Part shown: positions 56,709 through 64,000 of the stretch, piece after piece
How the letters are laid out: each line of letters begins with the position of its first letter
Position numbering within the stretch: the first letter of the stretch is position 1
Source: Shewanella marinintestina
GTDB taxonomy: Bacteria > Pseudomonadota > Gammaproteobacteria > Enterobacterales > Shewanellaceae
DNA: 64,000 nucleotides
Direction: 5' to 3'
Assembly (NCBI RefSeq): GCF_023283845.1
Contig: NZ_JAKILC010000015.1
Coordinates: forward strand, 62,001-126,000
Position numbers and translations under genes: made by a program
Notes under the pieces: generated by a model
Databases searched by the model: none
Told to the model about the DNA's origin: nothing
The model's input: the letters and a program-made list of their open reading frames with translations, nothing else

Positions 56709-57014
56709 ATGAAAAAGAAAATTACCCAGATAACACTGCTTAGCGCAGGACTATTGTTTTCCAGCGTTAGTCTTGCTGCTATGAGCCCTATTACTAAGTG
56801 TAATGATTGCTCTGACAAAGATGCCGTTGCCACAGCTAAAGCCCAAAATGATGATAGTGTTTATGTCGTCGACTTTGTTAATCTCACTGCAAAGAAGTTT
56901 GTTACCGATGCGCAAGGTACAACCTTACTTTCGAAGATCTCTGTTGGAGAGCTAAACAGAATTAATCAGCAATTTGATTATAGAAAAGTAAATTTAAGAG
57001 CTGTTAAGCCTTAA
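56709..57014 (+). CDS. Small secreted protein of unknown function
   Basis: The 101-residue protein has a signal peptide (about 23 residues, ending SLAAMS) followed by a CNDC motif and a small domain I do not recognise. TAAGGA precedes the ATG. It converges on the kynureninase-like gene, and a 16-bp stem lies in between. Probably periplasmic. Confidence 0.72.
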   Translation: MKKKITQITLLSAGLLFSSVSLAAMSPITKCNDCSDKDAVATAKAQNDDSVYVVDFVNLTAKKFVTDAQGTTLLSKISVGELNRINQQFDYRKVNLRAVKP

Positions 57015-57031
57015 CCCAGATAGGCAATTTA

Positions 57032-57067
57032 GTATAGAAAAGGTCTTTGATAAGACCTTTTCTATAC
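57032..57067. terminator. Bidirectional terminator with 16-bp perfect stem
   Basis: GTATAGAAAAGGTCTT pairs fully with AAGACCTTTTCTATAC around a TGAT loop, between convergent genes. The A/T blocks inside the stem supply U-runs on either strand. Confidence 0.85.
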
Positions 57068-57071
57068 TTGT

Positions 57072-58187
57072 TTAGCTTATAGCAATAACCGTTAATAACT
57101 GCTCAATATCATTCATATCATTGTAAATATGTGGTGACACTCGTATACCTTCACAGCGCACATCTACGCTAATATTTGCAGTATTTAGAGACTTCAGTAC
57201 TTGCTGTTGTCTAGCCCCAAAATGCAGCACTATGGTTCCACTACGTGCATACCGCTCTCTTGGAGATATCAGGACATCTTCTAATTGCTTGGCAACTATC
57301 TCAATCAACATCTGATTGTGCTCCCTAAGCTTCAATGAGCCAATATTGGCAAAATAGTCGATGCTATGGGCTGCAATCGCATAAGGTGCAATTGATGGCG
57401 TTCCGCCCCAAAACTTTAATGCTGTTTGATGATAGCGAAACTCATGAATATCAAACTCAAAAGGGTTTTCATGGCTAAACCAACCGACATCTTTTGGCTG
57501 ACACTTGCTTATATGCACTGAATCAATCCATAAGTATGCCGCTCCTGGGCCACCGCACAACCACTTCACACTTGAACCAATAACAAAATCAGCCTGTAGC
57601 TGACTCAGATCGAGTGGAATGATCCCTGCGGATTGCGCAACATCAATCAAAGTCAATGTACCTTGCGACTTAGCAGCGCTAACAATCTCATTTAAAGGGG
57701 CTTGTTGTCCGGTATTAGAATACACATGACTGACAAAGACTAAATCAACATCCTCACTAATATATTGCTGCCACACAGCAGCATCAGTTACGTCTAATTC
57801 TTTTGGAATAAAGCGTAATTCACAGGTAACTGGTAGAGCTTTTTGCAACACGAAACCCATACTCGGAAAATCAACCTCACTCATCAACACTACAGCATTA
57901 GGTCGCTCTAATCGTTCAAGCGACATTATCAGCTTGGTCAACGCACTCGACAGATTCACTTGCGGGCAAAATTCAGTGACTTTGGCATTAAACAACTTAG
58001 CCAAACTTTGATTAAACTTCTCAATAACCTGCAACCAATCTTGCCAAGGTTCTCTTCCAGATGTCTGCCACGGCGTGAAAAACTGAGTGCTAAACGCCTG
58101 CTCAGCTGTTTTCAATGGGCGACCTACGGAGTGGTTAAGCAAGTAACTGCCAGACGCTAAGATAAAATCATCTTTAAATGAACTCAT
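57072..58187 (-). CDS. PLP-dependent class V enzyme, kynureninase-like
   Basis: The 371-residue fold-type I PLP enzyme has the aspartate of IDVAQSAG (Asp182), the PLP lysine Lys208 in GSSVKWLCGGPG, and a C-terminal FWGGTPSIAPYAI segment that recalls kynureninase more than cysteine desulfurases. It begins one base after the stop of the PrnB-like gene, so both act in one pathway. Kynureninases cleave beta-keto amino acids such as kynurenine. The actual substrate is likely the product of the heme protein upstream. Confidence 0.78.
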   Translation of the reverse strand: MSSFKDDFILASGSYLLNHSVGRPLKTAEQAFSTQFFTPWQTSGREPWQDWLQVIEKFNQSLAKLFNAKVTEFCPQVNLSSALTKLIMSLERLERPNAVVLMSEVDFPSMGFVLQKALPVTCELRFIPKELDVTDAAVWQQYISEDVDLVFVSHVYSNTGQQAPLNEIVSAAKSQGTLTLIDVAQSAGIIPLDLSQLQADFVIGSSVKWLCGGPGAAYLWIDSVHISKCQPKDVGWFSHENPFEFDIHEFRYHQTALKFWGGTPSIAPYAIAAHSIDYFANIGSLKLREHNQMLIEIVAKQLEDVLISPRERYARSGTIVLHFGARQQQVLKSLNTANISVDVRCEGIRVSPHIYNDMNDIEQLLTVIAIS

Positions 58188-58188
58188 A

Positions 58189-59364
58189 TTAGCGCACCTC
58201 CAGACTAGCCTTAAGTACCTTTATATCCTCAAAACGGGTATTAATATCATCGCGTTTTGCCGCAGATCTTCTATCACGCAATTTTTCTAGTGAGTTGAGT
58301 AATACAGGTAAAGGAGGACCGCTCGCAGTCACTTTTGACATATGCTGTTCAGCCATCTCTTTTGATGGCAGCGCAATATATTTAGTAACCAGTTCGTTAT
58401 GATGCTGAATCGCGGTTTCACCATGAAGATCACATACTTCAAGAAATGCGCCGACGTTTTGCTGGTACCAATCCTGCTTGCTTAAGTGCGTCATGTTTAA
58501 TAACTCATCCATAAAGCTAGTGCGGCGCATACAGTCACGTAAAATACTTTGATCTTCCGGCATCATATAAAGAAACTTATCTACCAACATCTGCGAATAA
58601 CCTGGCTCGTTTGCCGCGCAAAGGCCCAGTAGCATATCGATGACGTTAATCCCGGCAAAGTCACCAGCATTCGCTCCTCGATAAACCTGACTACCGACTC
58701 GGTAGGGCTTGTAATAAGGCCTCACACAATAGAAAAAGTCATCAGCATTCAGTTGCTGAAACAGGATTCGGTTAGATTCAATCACATCCTGTAAAGCGTG
58801 TTTAGCAACACGCAATAAGTCATAGGCAATAGGATGGTCGATTCCCAATGGTTGGATCTTAAGTAAGGCATCAGCGGCGCGCTTATAAGCCAAAATACCT
58901 TTGGTATTGTAATCAACAAACAACTTTTCAGCGTCTAAGTTGGTAAAGCGTTTATACACGCCTTGCTGCGAACGGTTATGAGTCGTGAGATGAGCTGTTG
59001 CAAACCTTGGCGTCACTCCAATAGACGCACCAATATGCATAGCTAAGGTCGATGCTTCGACAAGTGGTGAAGTCGTTTCTCTAGAAGGTTCAGTAATTTC
59101 ATGGCGCCGACAAGCTGCCATATACAAACCTACATTACCAAGCAAATCAAATGCATGATCAAAACCTTCATCAGTATTCCCTTCTAGAAGTAAGCAGCTG
59201 ATAAGTTCACGACCTTCCGTTTCTAACTGCACTTTCAAGTGCTCACCGATACCTTCAACATTTGCTCTATCGTCTTGTTTTGCATATAAAGATTCAAGCT
59301 CACTATTAAGCTCAACAAAACGGGTACGGATCCAATGGTCGAACGCCTGAGTATTGTGCGTCAT
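58189..59364 (-). CDS. PrnB-like heme protein of the IDO/TDO superfamily (SO4414 type)
   Basis: The 391-residue protein is a DUF1864/PrnB family member. The segment HHNELVTKYIALPS matches the proximal heme histidine region of indoleamine dioxygenase (YHLQIVTKYI), making His322 the likely heme ligand. PrnB rearranges chlorotryptophan in pyrrolnitrin synthesis, and Shewanella SO4414 is a structurally known relative of unsettled function. The gene is co-transcribed with a kynureninase-like enzyme and divergent from an Lrp regulator, so an indole or tryptophan-like substrate is probable. No pyrrolnitrin halogenases are nearby. Confidence 0.82.
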   Translation of the reverse strand: MTHNTQAFDHWIRTRFVELNSELESLYAKQDDRANVEGIGEHLKVQLETEGRELISCLLLEGNTDEGFDHAFDLLGNVGLYMAACRRHEITEPSRETTSPLVEASTLAMHIGASIGVTPRFATAHLTTHNRSQQGVYKRFTNLDAEKLFVDYNTKGILAYKRAADALLKIQPLGIDHPIAYDLLRVAKHALQDVIESNRILFQQLNADDFFYCVRPYYKPYRVGSQVYRGANAGDFAGINVIDMLLGLCAANEPGYSQMLVDKFLYMMPEDQSILRDCMRRTSFMDELLNMTHLSKQDWYQQNVGAFLEVCDLHGETAIQHHNELVTKYIALPSKEMAEQHMSKVTASGPPLPVLLNSLEKLRDRRSAAKRDDINTRFEDIKVLKASLEVR

Positions 59365-59521
59365 CTGCCAGTCCTTATTATTATCTAGCTAATTAGCCTA
59401 GCAGCTTAAGGTCAGTGTAAATCGGCAAATTCGCTTCAATAACTTCCAATTAAGATCGAAATCCCCTATAAATTGAATAGTAGTTACTGATTTTCACCAT
59501 AAAAATAAAAAGGCTGTACCC

Positions 59522-59974
59522 ATGGATAATAAGGACCGCAACATACTAGCAATACTGCAACGTCAAGGGCGTATCGCTATTAGCGAACTAGCAGCAAGGC
59601 TAAATATGTCAGACACGCCCTGTCTACGCCGAGTTAGAAAGCTAGAGCAAAGTGGTGTCATTAGCGGCTATGCAGCGCAAATAGATCCTAAAGAAGTGGG
59701 GCTCAATGTTGTGGTATATGCCTTTGTTAGGCTGAAAGAAAATTCAGACCAACACGCCATTATGTTTGAAGAAAGCATGCAAAACTTAGAACAAGTAATG
59801 GAGTGCTCAGTGGTAACTGGCGCCCATGATTATGTCCTAAAAATCGTCGCTAGCGATCTGTTAAGCTATGAAAGCTTCGTGAAAAAATCTCTTGGCAGTT
59901 TAAACTGCATCGCAGGTATTGAGTCAACTGTGGTACTAAAGCAAAACTTTTCCCGCAATACATTACCGCTATAG
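59522..59974 (+). CDS. Lrp/AsnC family regulator
   Basis: The 150-residue protein has an N-terminal helix-turn-helix (about 5-60, ISELAARLNMSDTPCLRRV) and a C-terminal RAM/effector domain (about 65-145). Lrp regulators bind amino acids. Divergent placement from the PrnB-like and kynureninase-like genes (157 bases) suggests it controls them in response to an amino acid such as tryptophan or kynurenine. Confidence 0.92.
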   Translation: MDNKDRNILAILQRQGRIAISELAARLNMSDTPCLRRVRKLEQSGVISGYAAQIDPKEVGLNVVVYAFVRLKENSDQHAIMFEESMQNLEQVMECSVVTGAHDYVLKIVASDLLSYESFVKKSLGSLNCIAGIESTVVLKQNFSRNTLPL

Positions 59975-60060
59975 CGGCGCTTCAATCTTATATATCAGGT
60001 CTGTAGCCAGTCAAATCTAGCCCTTAGTTCTACGATGATTCATTTTTGTTCAAAAACCAC

Positions 60061-60075
60061 TAGACGACCGGTCTA
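60061..60075. promoter_or_regulatory. NemR operator 1, upstream of nemR
   Basis: TAGACGACCGGTCTA is an inverted repeat TAGAC-N5-GTCTA located 21 bases before the nemR ATG. An almost identical box lies before yqhD (14 of 15 bases equal), so it is a true operator pair. Confidence 0.85.
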
Positions 60076-60095
60076 ATTGTGTTAAGGTATGCATT

Positions 60096-60713
60096 ATGAA
60101 AACAGAACCTCAACAAACAAGACAACACATCATCGACTCAGGTTATGGCCTAATCTCCAGCAAAGGCTTCTCTAATGTTGGTTTGTCGCAGATCCTTAAA
60201 TTTGCCGATGTGCCTAAAGGTTCTTTTTACCACTACTTCAAATCTAAAGAGCAGTTTGGTGAAGAGATCATTAACAATTACTTTAAGTCTTACCTAGCCA
60301 ATATTGATGCCTTGTTTGCTTCAGAAGGATCAGGATTAGACAGGCTAATGAATTACTGGTTACGCTGGCAGAGTACTCAAAGTGAGACTTGCGCAGACCA
60401 AAAATGCCTAGTGGTTAAGCTTAGCGCCGAAGTTGCAGATCTTTCTGAATCAATGCGTCTTGCGTTGGATAAAGGTTCGACAGCAGTTATTGCGAGGCTT
60501 GCCGATTGTATTGAAGTTGGCATTGCTGACGGATCAATAGCACCAATGCATGCAGCCCATACTGCAGAGACTTTATATCAACTCTGGTTAGGTGCAAGCT
60601 TAAGAAAAAAATTAAGCCGTGATCCAAAAGTTATTGAGCGCGTATTGCTGGTAACCAAAGCTATGTTGGCCACCCCAGTATCGGCCTTAACAATGCCCGA
60701 AAAAGTAACTTAA
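60096..60713 (+). CDS. nemR: NemR-type TetR family electrophile/hypochlorite-responsive repressor
   Basis: The 205-residue TetR protein has the DNA-binding helix-turn-helix at about 25-50 (VPKGSFYHYFKSKEQFG) and the NemR signature KCLVVKLSAEVADLSESMR. Cys104 aligns with the redox-sensing Cys106 of E. coli NemR, and Cys99 lies nearby. NemR releases DNA on modification by hypochlorite, quinones or methylglyoxal. It has an operator before its own start (autoregulation) and an equal one before yqhD, so it controls the detoxification genes that follow. Confidence 0.9.
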   Translation: MKTEPQQTRQHIIDSGYGLISSKGFSNVGLSQILKFADVPKGSFYHYFKSKEQFGEEIINNYFKSYLANIDALFASEGSGLDRLMNYWLRWQSTQSETCADQKCLVVKLSAEVADLSESMRLALDKGSTAVIARLADCIEVGIADGSIAPMHAAHTAETLYQLWLGASLRKKLSRDPKVIERVLLVTKAMLATPVSALTMPEKVT

Positions 60714-60725
60714 CAAGTTTATCTC

Positions 60726-60766
60726 CCCCGCCTATGCTTATACGAGCTTATGGCGGGTATTTTTTA
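60726..60766 (+). terminator. Terminator after nemR
   Basis: Stem CCCGCC/GGCGGG with a partly paired interior (GCT/AGC) is followed by a T-run. It separates nemR from yqhD, which has its own operator and promoter. Confidence 0.75.
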
Positions 60767-60775
60767 ACTATTAAC

Positions 60776-60790
60776 TAGACGACTGGTCTA
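60776..60790. promoter_or_regulatory. NemR operator 2, upstream of yqhD
   Basis: TAGACGACTGGTCTA, the same inverted repeat as before nemR with one base changed, lies 55 bases before the yqhD ATG. It brings yqhD and probably the two following genes under NemR. Confidence 0.85.
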
Positions 60791-60844
60791 CTTATACCAG
60801 GCCGGAGTTTCATTCGACACATCCGTCGATTAAAGGATTTAATT

Positions 60845-62002
60845 ATGTATAGCTTTGAATACTACAACCCAACTCACATTAGCTTTGGTGAAGGCAAGAT
60901 TGCTGAACTAGATAACCTCGTACCACAAGACGCTAAAGTGTTAGTGCTATTTGGCGGCAACAGTGCCAAAAGCACCGGCACCCTTGATGAAGTAAAAACA
61001 GCACTCAAGCAACGCCCTGTAGTAGAGTTTGGCGGTATCGAGGCCAACCCAACTTACGAAACCTTAATGCAAGCAGTAGATGTCATTAAACAACAAGATA
61101 TCGACTTCCTACTTGCTGTAGGCGGTGGGTCAGTCATCGATGGTACTAAGTTTGTGGCTGCTGCGGCTCTATTTGAAGGTGAACCATGGGATATCCTATT
61201 AAGCTGGGGCGCTAAGGTAACCCAAGCTATGCCTTTTGGTAGCGTGTTAACCTTGCCAGCAACAGGCTCAGAAATGAACAGCGGTAGCGTAATCACTCGT
61301 AAAGAATTTAAAGCGAAACTGGCCTTTATGAGTGACCATGTATTCCCTAAGTTCTCGGTATTAGACCCAAGTAAAACCTTCACATTACCTGAACGCCAAG
61401 TGGCCAACGGTGTGGTTGATGCGTTTGTACACATTACTGAGCAATATCTTACTTTCCCAGTTAATGCACCAGTACAAGATAGATTTGCTGAAGGCTTGCT
61501 GCAAACCTTAGTCGAGCTTGGTCCTAAAGCACTATCTGAACCACAAGATTTTGATGTCCGCGCTAACCTTATGTGGGTCGCAACCATGGCATTAAATGGT
61601 CTTATCGGTAAAGGTGTTCCGCACGACTGGGCAACCCATATGATTGGTCATGAAATCACGGCTTTATATGACGTTGACCACGCCCGTACGCTAGCGATGA
61701 TCTTACCAGGTTTACTCGACGTTCGTCGCCAAGGCAAAAAAGACAAGTTAGTACAGTATGCCAGCCGAGTATGGGGCATTACTCAAGGCTCTGAAGACGA
61801 GATTATTGATCAGGTGATCGAGAAAACTCGTCAATTCTTCGAACAAATGGGCATACAGACGCGCCTGTCAGATTACGGCTTAGACAACAGCAGCATAGAT
61901 ACTATTCTTGCCCAGCTTGAAGCTCACGGCATGACAGCGCTTGGTGAAAACCAAGATGTTGATCTGGCGATGAGCCGCAAGATTTTAGAACGTAATTTAT
62001 AA
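60845..62002 (+). CDS. yqhD: NADPH-dependent aldehyde reductase / iron-containing alcohol dehydrogenase YqhD
   Basis: YqhD reduces toxic short aldehydes (methylglyoxal, acrolein, malondialdehyde) with NADPH. The 385-residue protein closely follows E. coli YqhD, with the nucleotide loop GGGSVIDGTK (93-102) and metal ligands Asp192, His196, His265 and His279. Preceded by a NemR operator and followed by DJ-1/PfpI and GST genes, it forms an electrophile-defence set. Confidence 0.95.
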   Translation: MYSFEYYNPTHISFGEGKIAELDNLVPQDAKVLVLFGGNSAKSTGTLDEVKTALKQRPVVEFGGIEANPTYETLMQAVDVIKQQDIDFLLAVGGGSVIDGTKFVAAAALFEGEPWDILLSWGAKVTQAMPFGSVLTLPATGSEMNSGSVITRKEFKAKLAFMSDHVFPKFSVLDPSKTFTLPERQVANGVVDAFVHITEQYLTFPVNAPVQDRFAEGLLQTLVELGPKALSEPQDFDVRANLMWVATMALNGLIGKGVPHDWATHMIGHEITALYDVDHARTLAMILPGLLDVRRQGKKDKLVQYASRVWGITQGSEDEIIDQVIEKTRQFFEQMGIQTRLSDYGLDNSSIDTILAQLEAHGMTALGENQDVDLAMSRKILERNL

Positions 62003-62106
62003 ACACATATCAGAAAAAACGTAAAAAGAGACCTCGGCTAACTAGCTGACATCGGATAATAAAGATGTCACTAGTTGGCAAACCAACAGATAAAAAGGAC
62101 AACAAT

Positions 62107-62784
62107 ATGAACGTATTAATGGTACTGACTTCACATGACAAACTAGGCGACACAGGTCTAAAAACCGGCTTTTGGTTAGAGGAGTTTGCCAGTCCTTTTT
62201 ATCGCTTTAAAGACCAAGATTTTACAATCACTTTAGCCTCGCCAGCAGGCGGTCAACCACCGCTCGATCCAAGCAGCGAACAGCCAGATTTTCAAACTGC
62301 CGCAACTGAACGTTTTAACCAAGATGAGCAAGCTAAACAACAACTCGCTACCACTCATGTGTTAGCTGACATTAACCAAGCCGATTACGATGCTATTTTC
62401 TACCCTGGTGGCCATGGCCCACTATGGGATTTAACTAACGACGCTCATTCCATTGCACTGATTGAAGCTTTCCATCAAGCAAACAAGCCGGTCGGTTTGG
62501 TATGTCATGCTCCAGGCGCTCTGAAGAACGTTAAGTCTGCCGATGGCACCCCATTAGTGGCAGGGAAACAAGTGACAGGCTTTACTAACGGCGAAGAAGC
62601 CGCCGTGCAACTTACTGATATAGTGCCTTTTCTAGTTGAGGATATGCTGCAACAAAATGGCGCATACTACCGTAAAGGTGATGACTGGGGCAGTTTCCTT
62701 GCCGTTGACGGCAACCTTATTACAGGTCAAAACCCTGCATCTTCTGAAGTTGTCGCCGATGAAATTATCAAGCAACTCAAATAG
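62107..62784 (+). CDS. DJ-1/PfpI family protein (Hsp31-like, putative glyoxalase III)
   Basis: The 225-residue protein has the nucleophile elbow GLVCHAPGAL with Cys133 and His134 and the motif FYPGGHGPLWDL of the Hsp31/YDR533C branch. Such proteins convert methylglyoxal to lactate without glutathione or repair glycated molecules. The ATG at 62107 is set by AAGGAC six bases upstream. It follows yqhD by 104 bases in the same direction, fitting joint NemR control. Confidence 0.88.
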   Translation: MNVLMVLTSHDKLGDTGLKTGFWLEEFASPFYRFKDQDFTITLASPAGGQPPLDPSSEQPDFQTAATERFNQDEQAKQQLATTHVLADINQADYDAIFYPGGHGPLWDLTNDAHSIALIEAFHQANKPVGLVCHAPGALKNVKSADGTPLVAGKQVTGFTNGEEAAVQLTDIVPFLVEDMLQQNGAYYRKGDDWGSFLAVDGNLITGQNPASSEVVADEIIKQLK

Positions 62785-62862
62785 CTCTGCTACCTAGTAT
62801 GATTTCTGGCGAGCTCCACAGTGCTTGTCAGATGTAATCTTTTGAATATTAAAGGACCGCCA

Positions 62863-63486
62863 ATGATCACTCTACATCACCTCAACAAATCACGCTCAAA
62901 GCGCATAATCTGGCTACTTGAAGAATTAGGACTAGACTATCAAATAAAAGCCTACCAGCGTGACAGCCAAACCTTTTTAGCGCCACCAGAGCTTAAAGCG
63001 ATTCATCCATTGGGTAAGTCACCTGTCATTGAATATGACCAACAGGTTATCGCCGAATCAGGTGCCATTACCGAGTACTTAATCGATACACATGCAGCGG
63101 GGATCTTGGCACCAGAAAAAGGCACTGCTGAATACGTTGAGTATTTACAATGGATGCATTTTGCTGAAAGCTCCGCGATTTTGCCATTATTGCTAAGAAT
63201 GTTTGTTGCGAAAGATGGCTGCCTAACTAACTTCTTAGAGGGCTACGCTGCCGCAGAAACAGAAAAGGTACTGAGCTATGTCAATCAGTCTCTTGAGGGC
63301 AAACGCTATCTAGTAGCAGACAAACTCACTGGCGCCGATATTATGATGTCGTTTATTGTTGAACTACTTAGTCAGAGCGGCGAAGTGAAAAAGTACCCAC
63401 ATATTGCCGCTTATGCTCAACAACTCAGTCAACATGAAAACAGCACCAAAGCCAGCCAGATTGAGCAAGAATACGACAACAGCTAA
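62863..63486 (+). CDS. Glutathione S-transferase
   Basis: The 207-residue GST has the thioredoxin-like N-terminal domain (about 1-80) with NKSRSKRIIWLLEEL for glutathione binding, cis-Pro motif GKSPVIE and ESGAITEYL, then an all-helical C-terminal domain. It conjugates glutathione to electrophiles. AAAGGA lies before the ATG at 62863. Last gene of the nemR-yqhD-pfpI-gst run, followed by a bidirectional terminator. Confidence 0.9.
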   Translation: MITLHHLNKSRSKRIIWLLEELGLDYQIKAYQRDSQTFLAPPELKAIHPLGKSPVIEYDQQVIAESGAITEYLIDTHAAGILAPEKGTAEYVEYLQWMHFAESSAILPLLLRMFVAKDGCLTNFLEGYAAAETEKVLSYVNQSLEGKRYLVADKLTGADIMMSFIVELLSQSGEVKKYPHIAAYAQQLSQHENSTKASQIEQEYDNS

Positions 63487-63537
63487 TCAACACATACCGT
63501 ACCTACCACGGTTATTCGTCTTATGACGATAGATAAA

Positions 63538-63568
63538 CAAAAAAGCAGCTCATTGGCTGCTTTTTGTT
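63538..63568. terminator. Bidirectional terminator after GST gene
   Basis: AAAAAGCAGC pairs with GCTGCTTTTT around TCATTG, between convergent genes. Confidence 0.87.
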
Positions 63569-63584
63569 TATGGTCTCGCTTTGC

Positions 63585-64000
63585 TTACGGTCGTAATTGA
63601 CACTGATAACTATCACCTAAAAACTGCACACTGGCCTCACCATGATGCTCCCAAAACTCAAAATTGCGTCCTTGATATTTAGCGCCGCTACCACTGCGTA
63701 CATTATTCGCTAAAATCTTCTGCTCAGCAAAAGTAAAGACGCCTACAACAGGGTCGAGCTGAGTGTAAAAAACCGCAGTTATGGCTGGATACTCTCCACA
63801 ATCAAAAGTGGCGCTATTAAGAGGTTTAATTAACTGCCCTTCGATTTGTAATTCACGAATTCGGTCTTGATAATTATCTAGGGTGCACTGACGTACATCT
63901 TGTGATTTCCAGCAATCATTACGGCCTTTTACCCACCCTCTTTGCATCGCTTTCGGCTGTGCCGATGCAGGGATATTTACCAGCGCAGCCTGATAAACCT
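63585..64000 (-). CDS. LprI/MliC-like lysozyme-inhibitor-type protein (5' end outside window)
   Basis: An open frame runs leftward from the right edge to a stop at 63585. It has an LprI-like stretch (AMQRGWVKGRNDCW, then CTLDNYQDRI) and then an MliC-like domain with FDCGEYPAITAVFYTQL, SGSGAKYQGRNFEFWEHHGEA and a final YQCQL cysteine. MliC proteins inhibit C-type lysozyme in the periplasm. An ATG lies at 63947, but the frame is open beyond it and the LprI-like part extends upstream, so the true start is outside the window. Confidence 0.75.
   Translation of the reverse strand, partial: VYQAALVNIPASAQPKAMQRGWVKGRNDCWKSQDVRQCTLDNYQDRIRELQIEGQLIKPLNSATFDCGEYPAITAVFYTQLDPVVGVFTFAEQKILANNVRSGSGAKYQGRNFEFWEHHGEASVQFLGDSYQCQLRP

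Noticed and set aside
57072..59364. Pyrrolnitrin biosynthesis
   Set aside because: Only a PrnB-like gene is present; prnA, prnC and prnD-like genes are absent.
61054..61587. 177-codon minus-strand open frame
   Set aside because: Shadow of yqhD, whose conserved motifs are on the plus strand.
1..64000. CRISPR arrays, prophage, insertion sequences, rRNA or tRNA genes
   Set aside because: No spaced direct repeats, transposase, integrase or phage genes, and no tRNA-like cloverleaf noticed by eye; a tRNAscan run would settle the last point.

Overview
The window reads as a chromosome segment of a marine gammaproteobacterium, almost certainly Shewanella. The evidence is the gene content: gmk-rpoZ-spoT-trmH ... 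recG, bipA divergent from glnA, yihY/dtd/YiiD-type neighbours, DUF3014 and DUF2959 proteins, a PrnB-like heme protein of the Shewanella SO4414 type and a NemR/YqhD detoxification locus. Genes are tightly packed, terminators are classical hairpins, and I see no prophage, transposase, CRISPR array, rRNA or tRNA gene.

Layout. 1-6.0 kb: an AraC regulator cut by the window edge, a PAS-GGDEF diguanylate cyclase, an SRAP (YedK) DNA-repair protein, a kinase plus sugar nucleotidyltransferase pair and a membrane protein. 6.3-18.6 kb: the stringent-response/RNA group gmk, rpoZ, spoT, ridA, trmH, recG. Between trmH and recG lie an acyl-CoA ligase, a CaCA antiporter and a secreted TPR protein followed by a DesK/DesR-type two-component system. 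18.7-19.6 kb: a DUF3014 protein.

19.9-37.1 kb: the centrepiece, an 18-gene, one-direction aryl polyene (APE) pigment cluster. Its gene order follows the apeC to apeR order known from Xenorhabdus/E. coli, with two accessory genes added: an MIO-type aromatic amino acid ammonia-lyase (makes the aryl starter) and a flavin enzyme carrying halogenase signatures. Most junctions are ATGA or TAATG overlaps, so translation is coupled. Directly before the thioesterase gene lies a 44-codon mini-gene that copies the thioesterase N-terminus with only synonymous differences over 22 codons.

Logic of the APE cluster: the lyase makes an arylacrylate; the AMP ligase (apeH) loads it on an ACP (apeE/apeF); KS/CLF (apeO/apeC) and KS (apeR) extend with malonyl units; KR (apeQ) and hotdog dehydratases (apeI/apeP) create the conjugated chain; acyltransferases, LolA-like, MMPL and lipoprotein genes attach and export it to the outer membrane.

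37.1-48.6 kb: a dtd/YihY group with a short inverted-repeat element, small membrane and lipoproteins, a NapH-like Fe-S protein, pdxY, a DsbI-like disulfide protein preceded by a 55-codon Dba-like gene, and bipA. 49.1-55.4 kb: glnA with a sigma-54 promoter and NtrC-like sites, a large secreted repeat protein, a dicarboxylate symporter, and a small membrane protein paired with a membrane-anchored XRE regulator. 55.5-64.0 kb: a BNR-repeat protein, a PrnB-like heme protein plus kynureninase-like enzyme with a divergent Lrp regulator, a NemR-controlled electrophile-detoxification run (nemR, yqhD, DJ-1/PfpI, GST), and a partial LprI/MliC lysozyme-inhibitor-like gene at the right edge.
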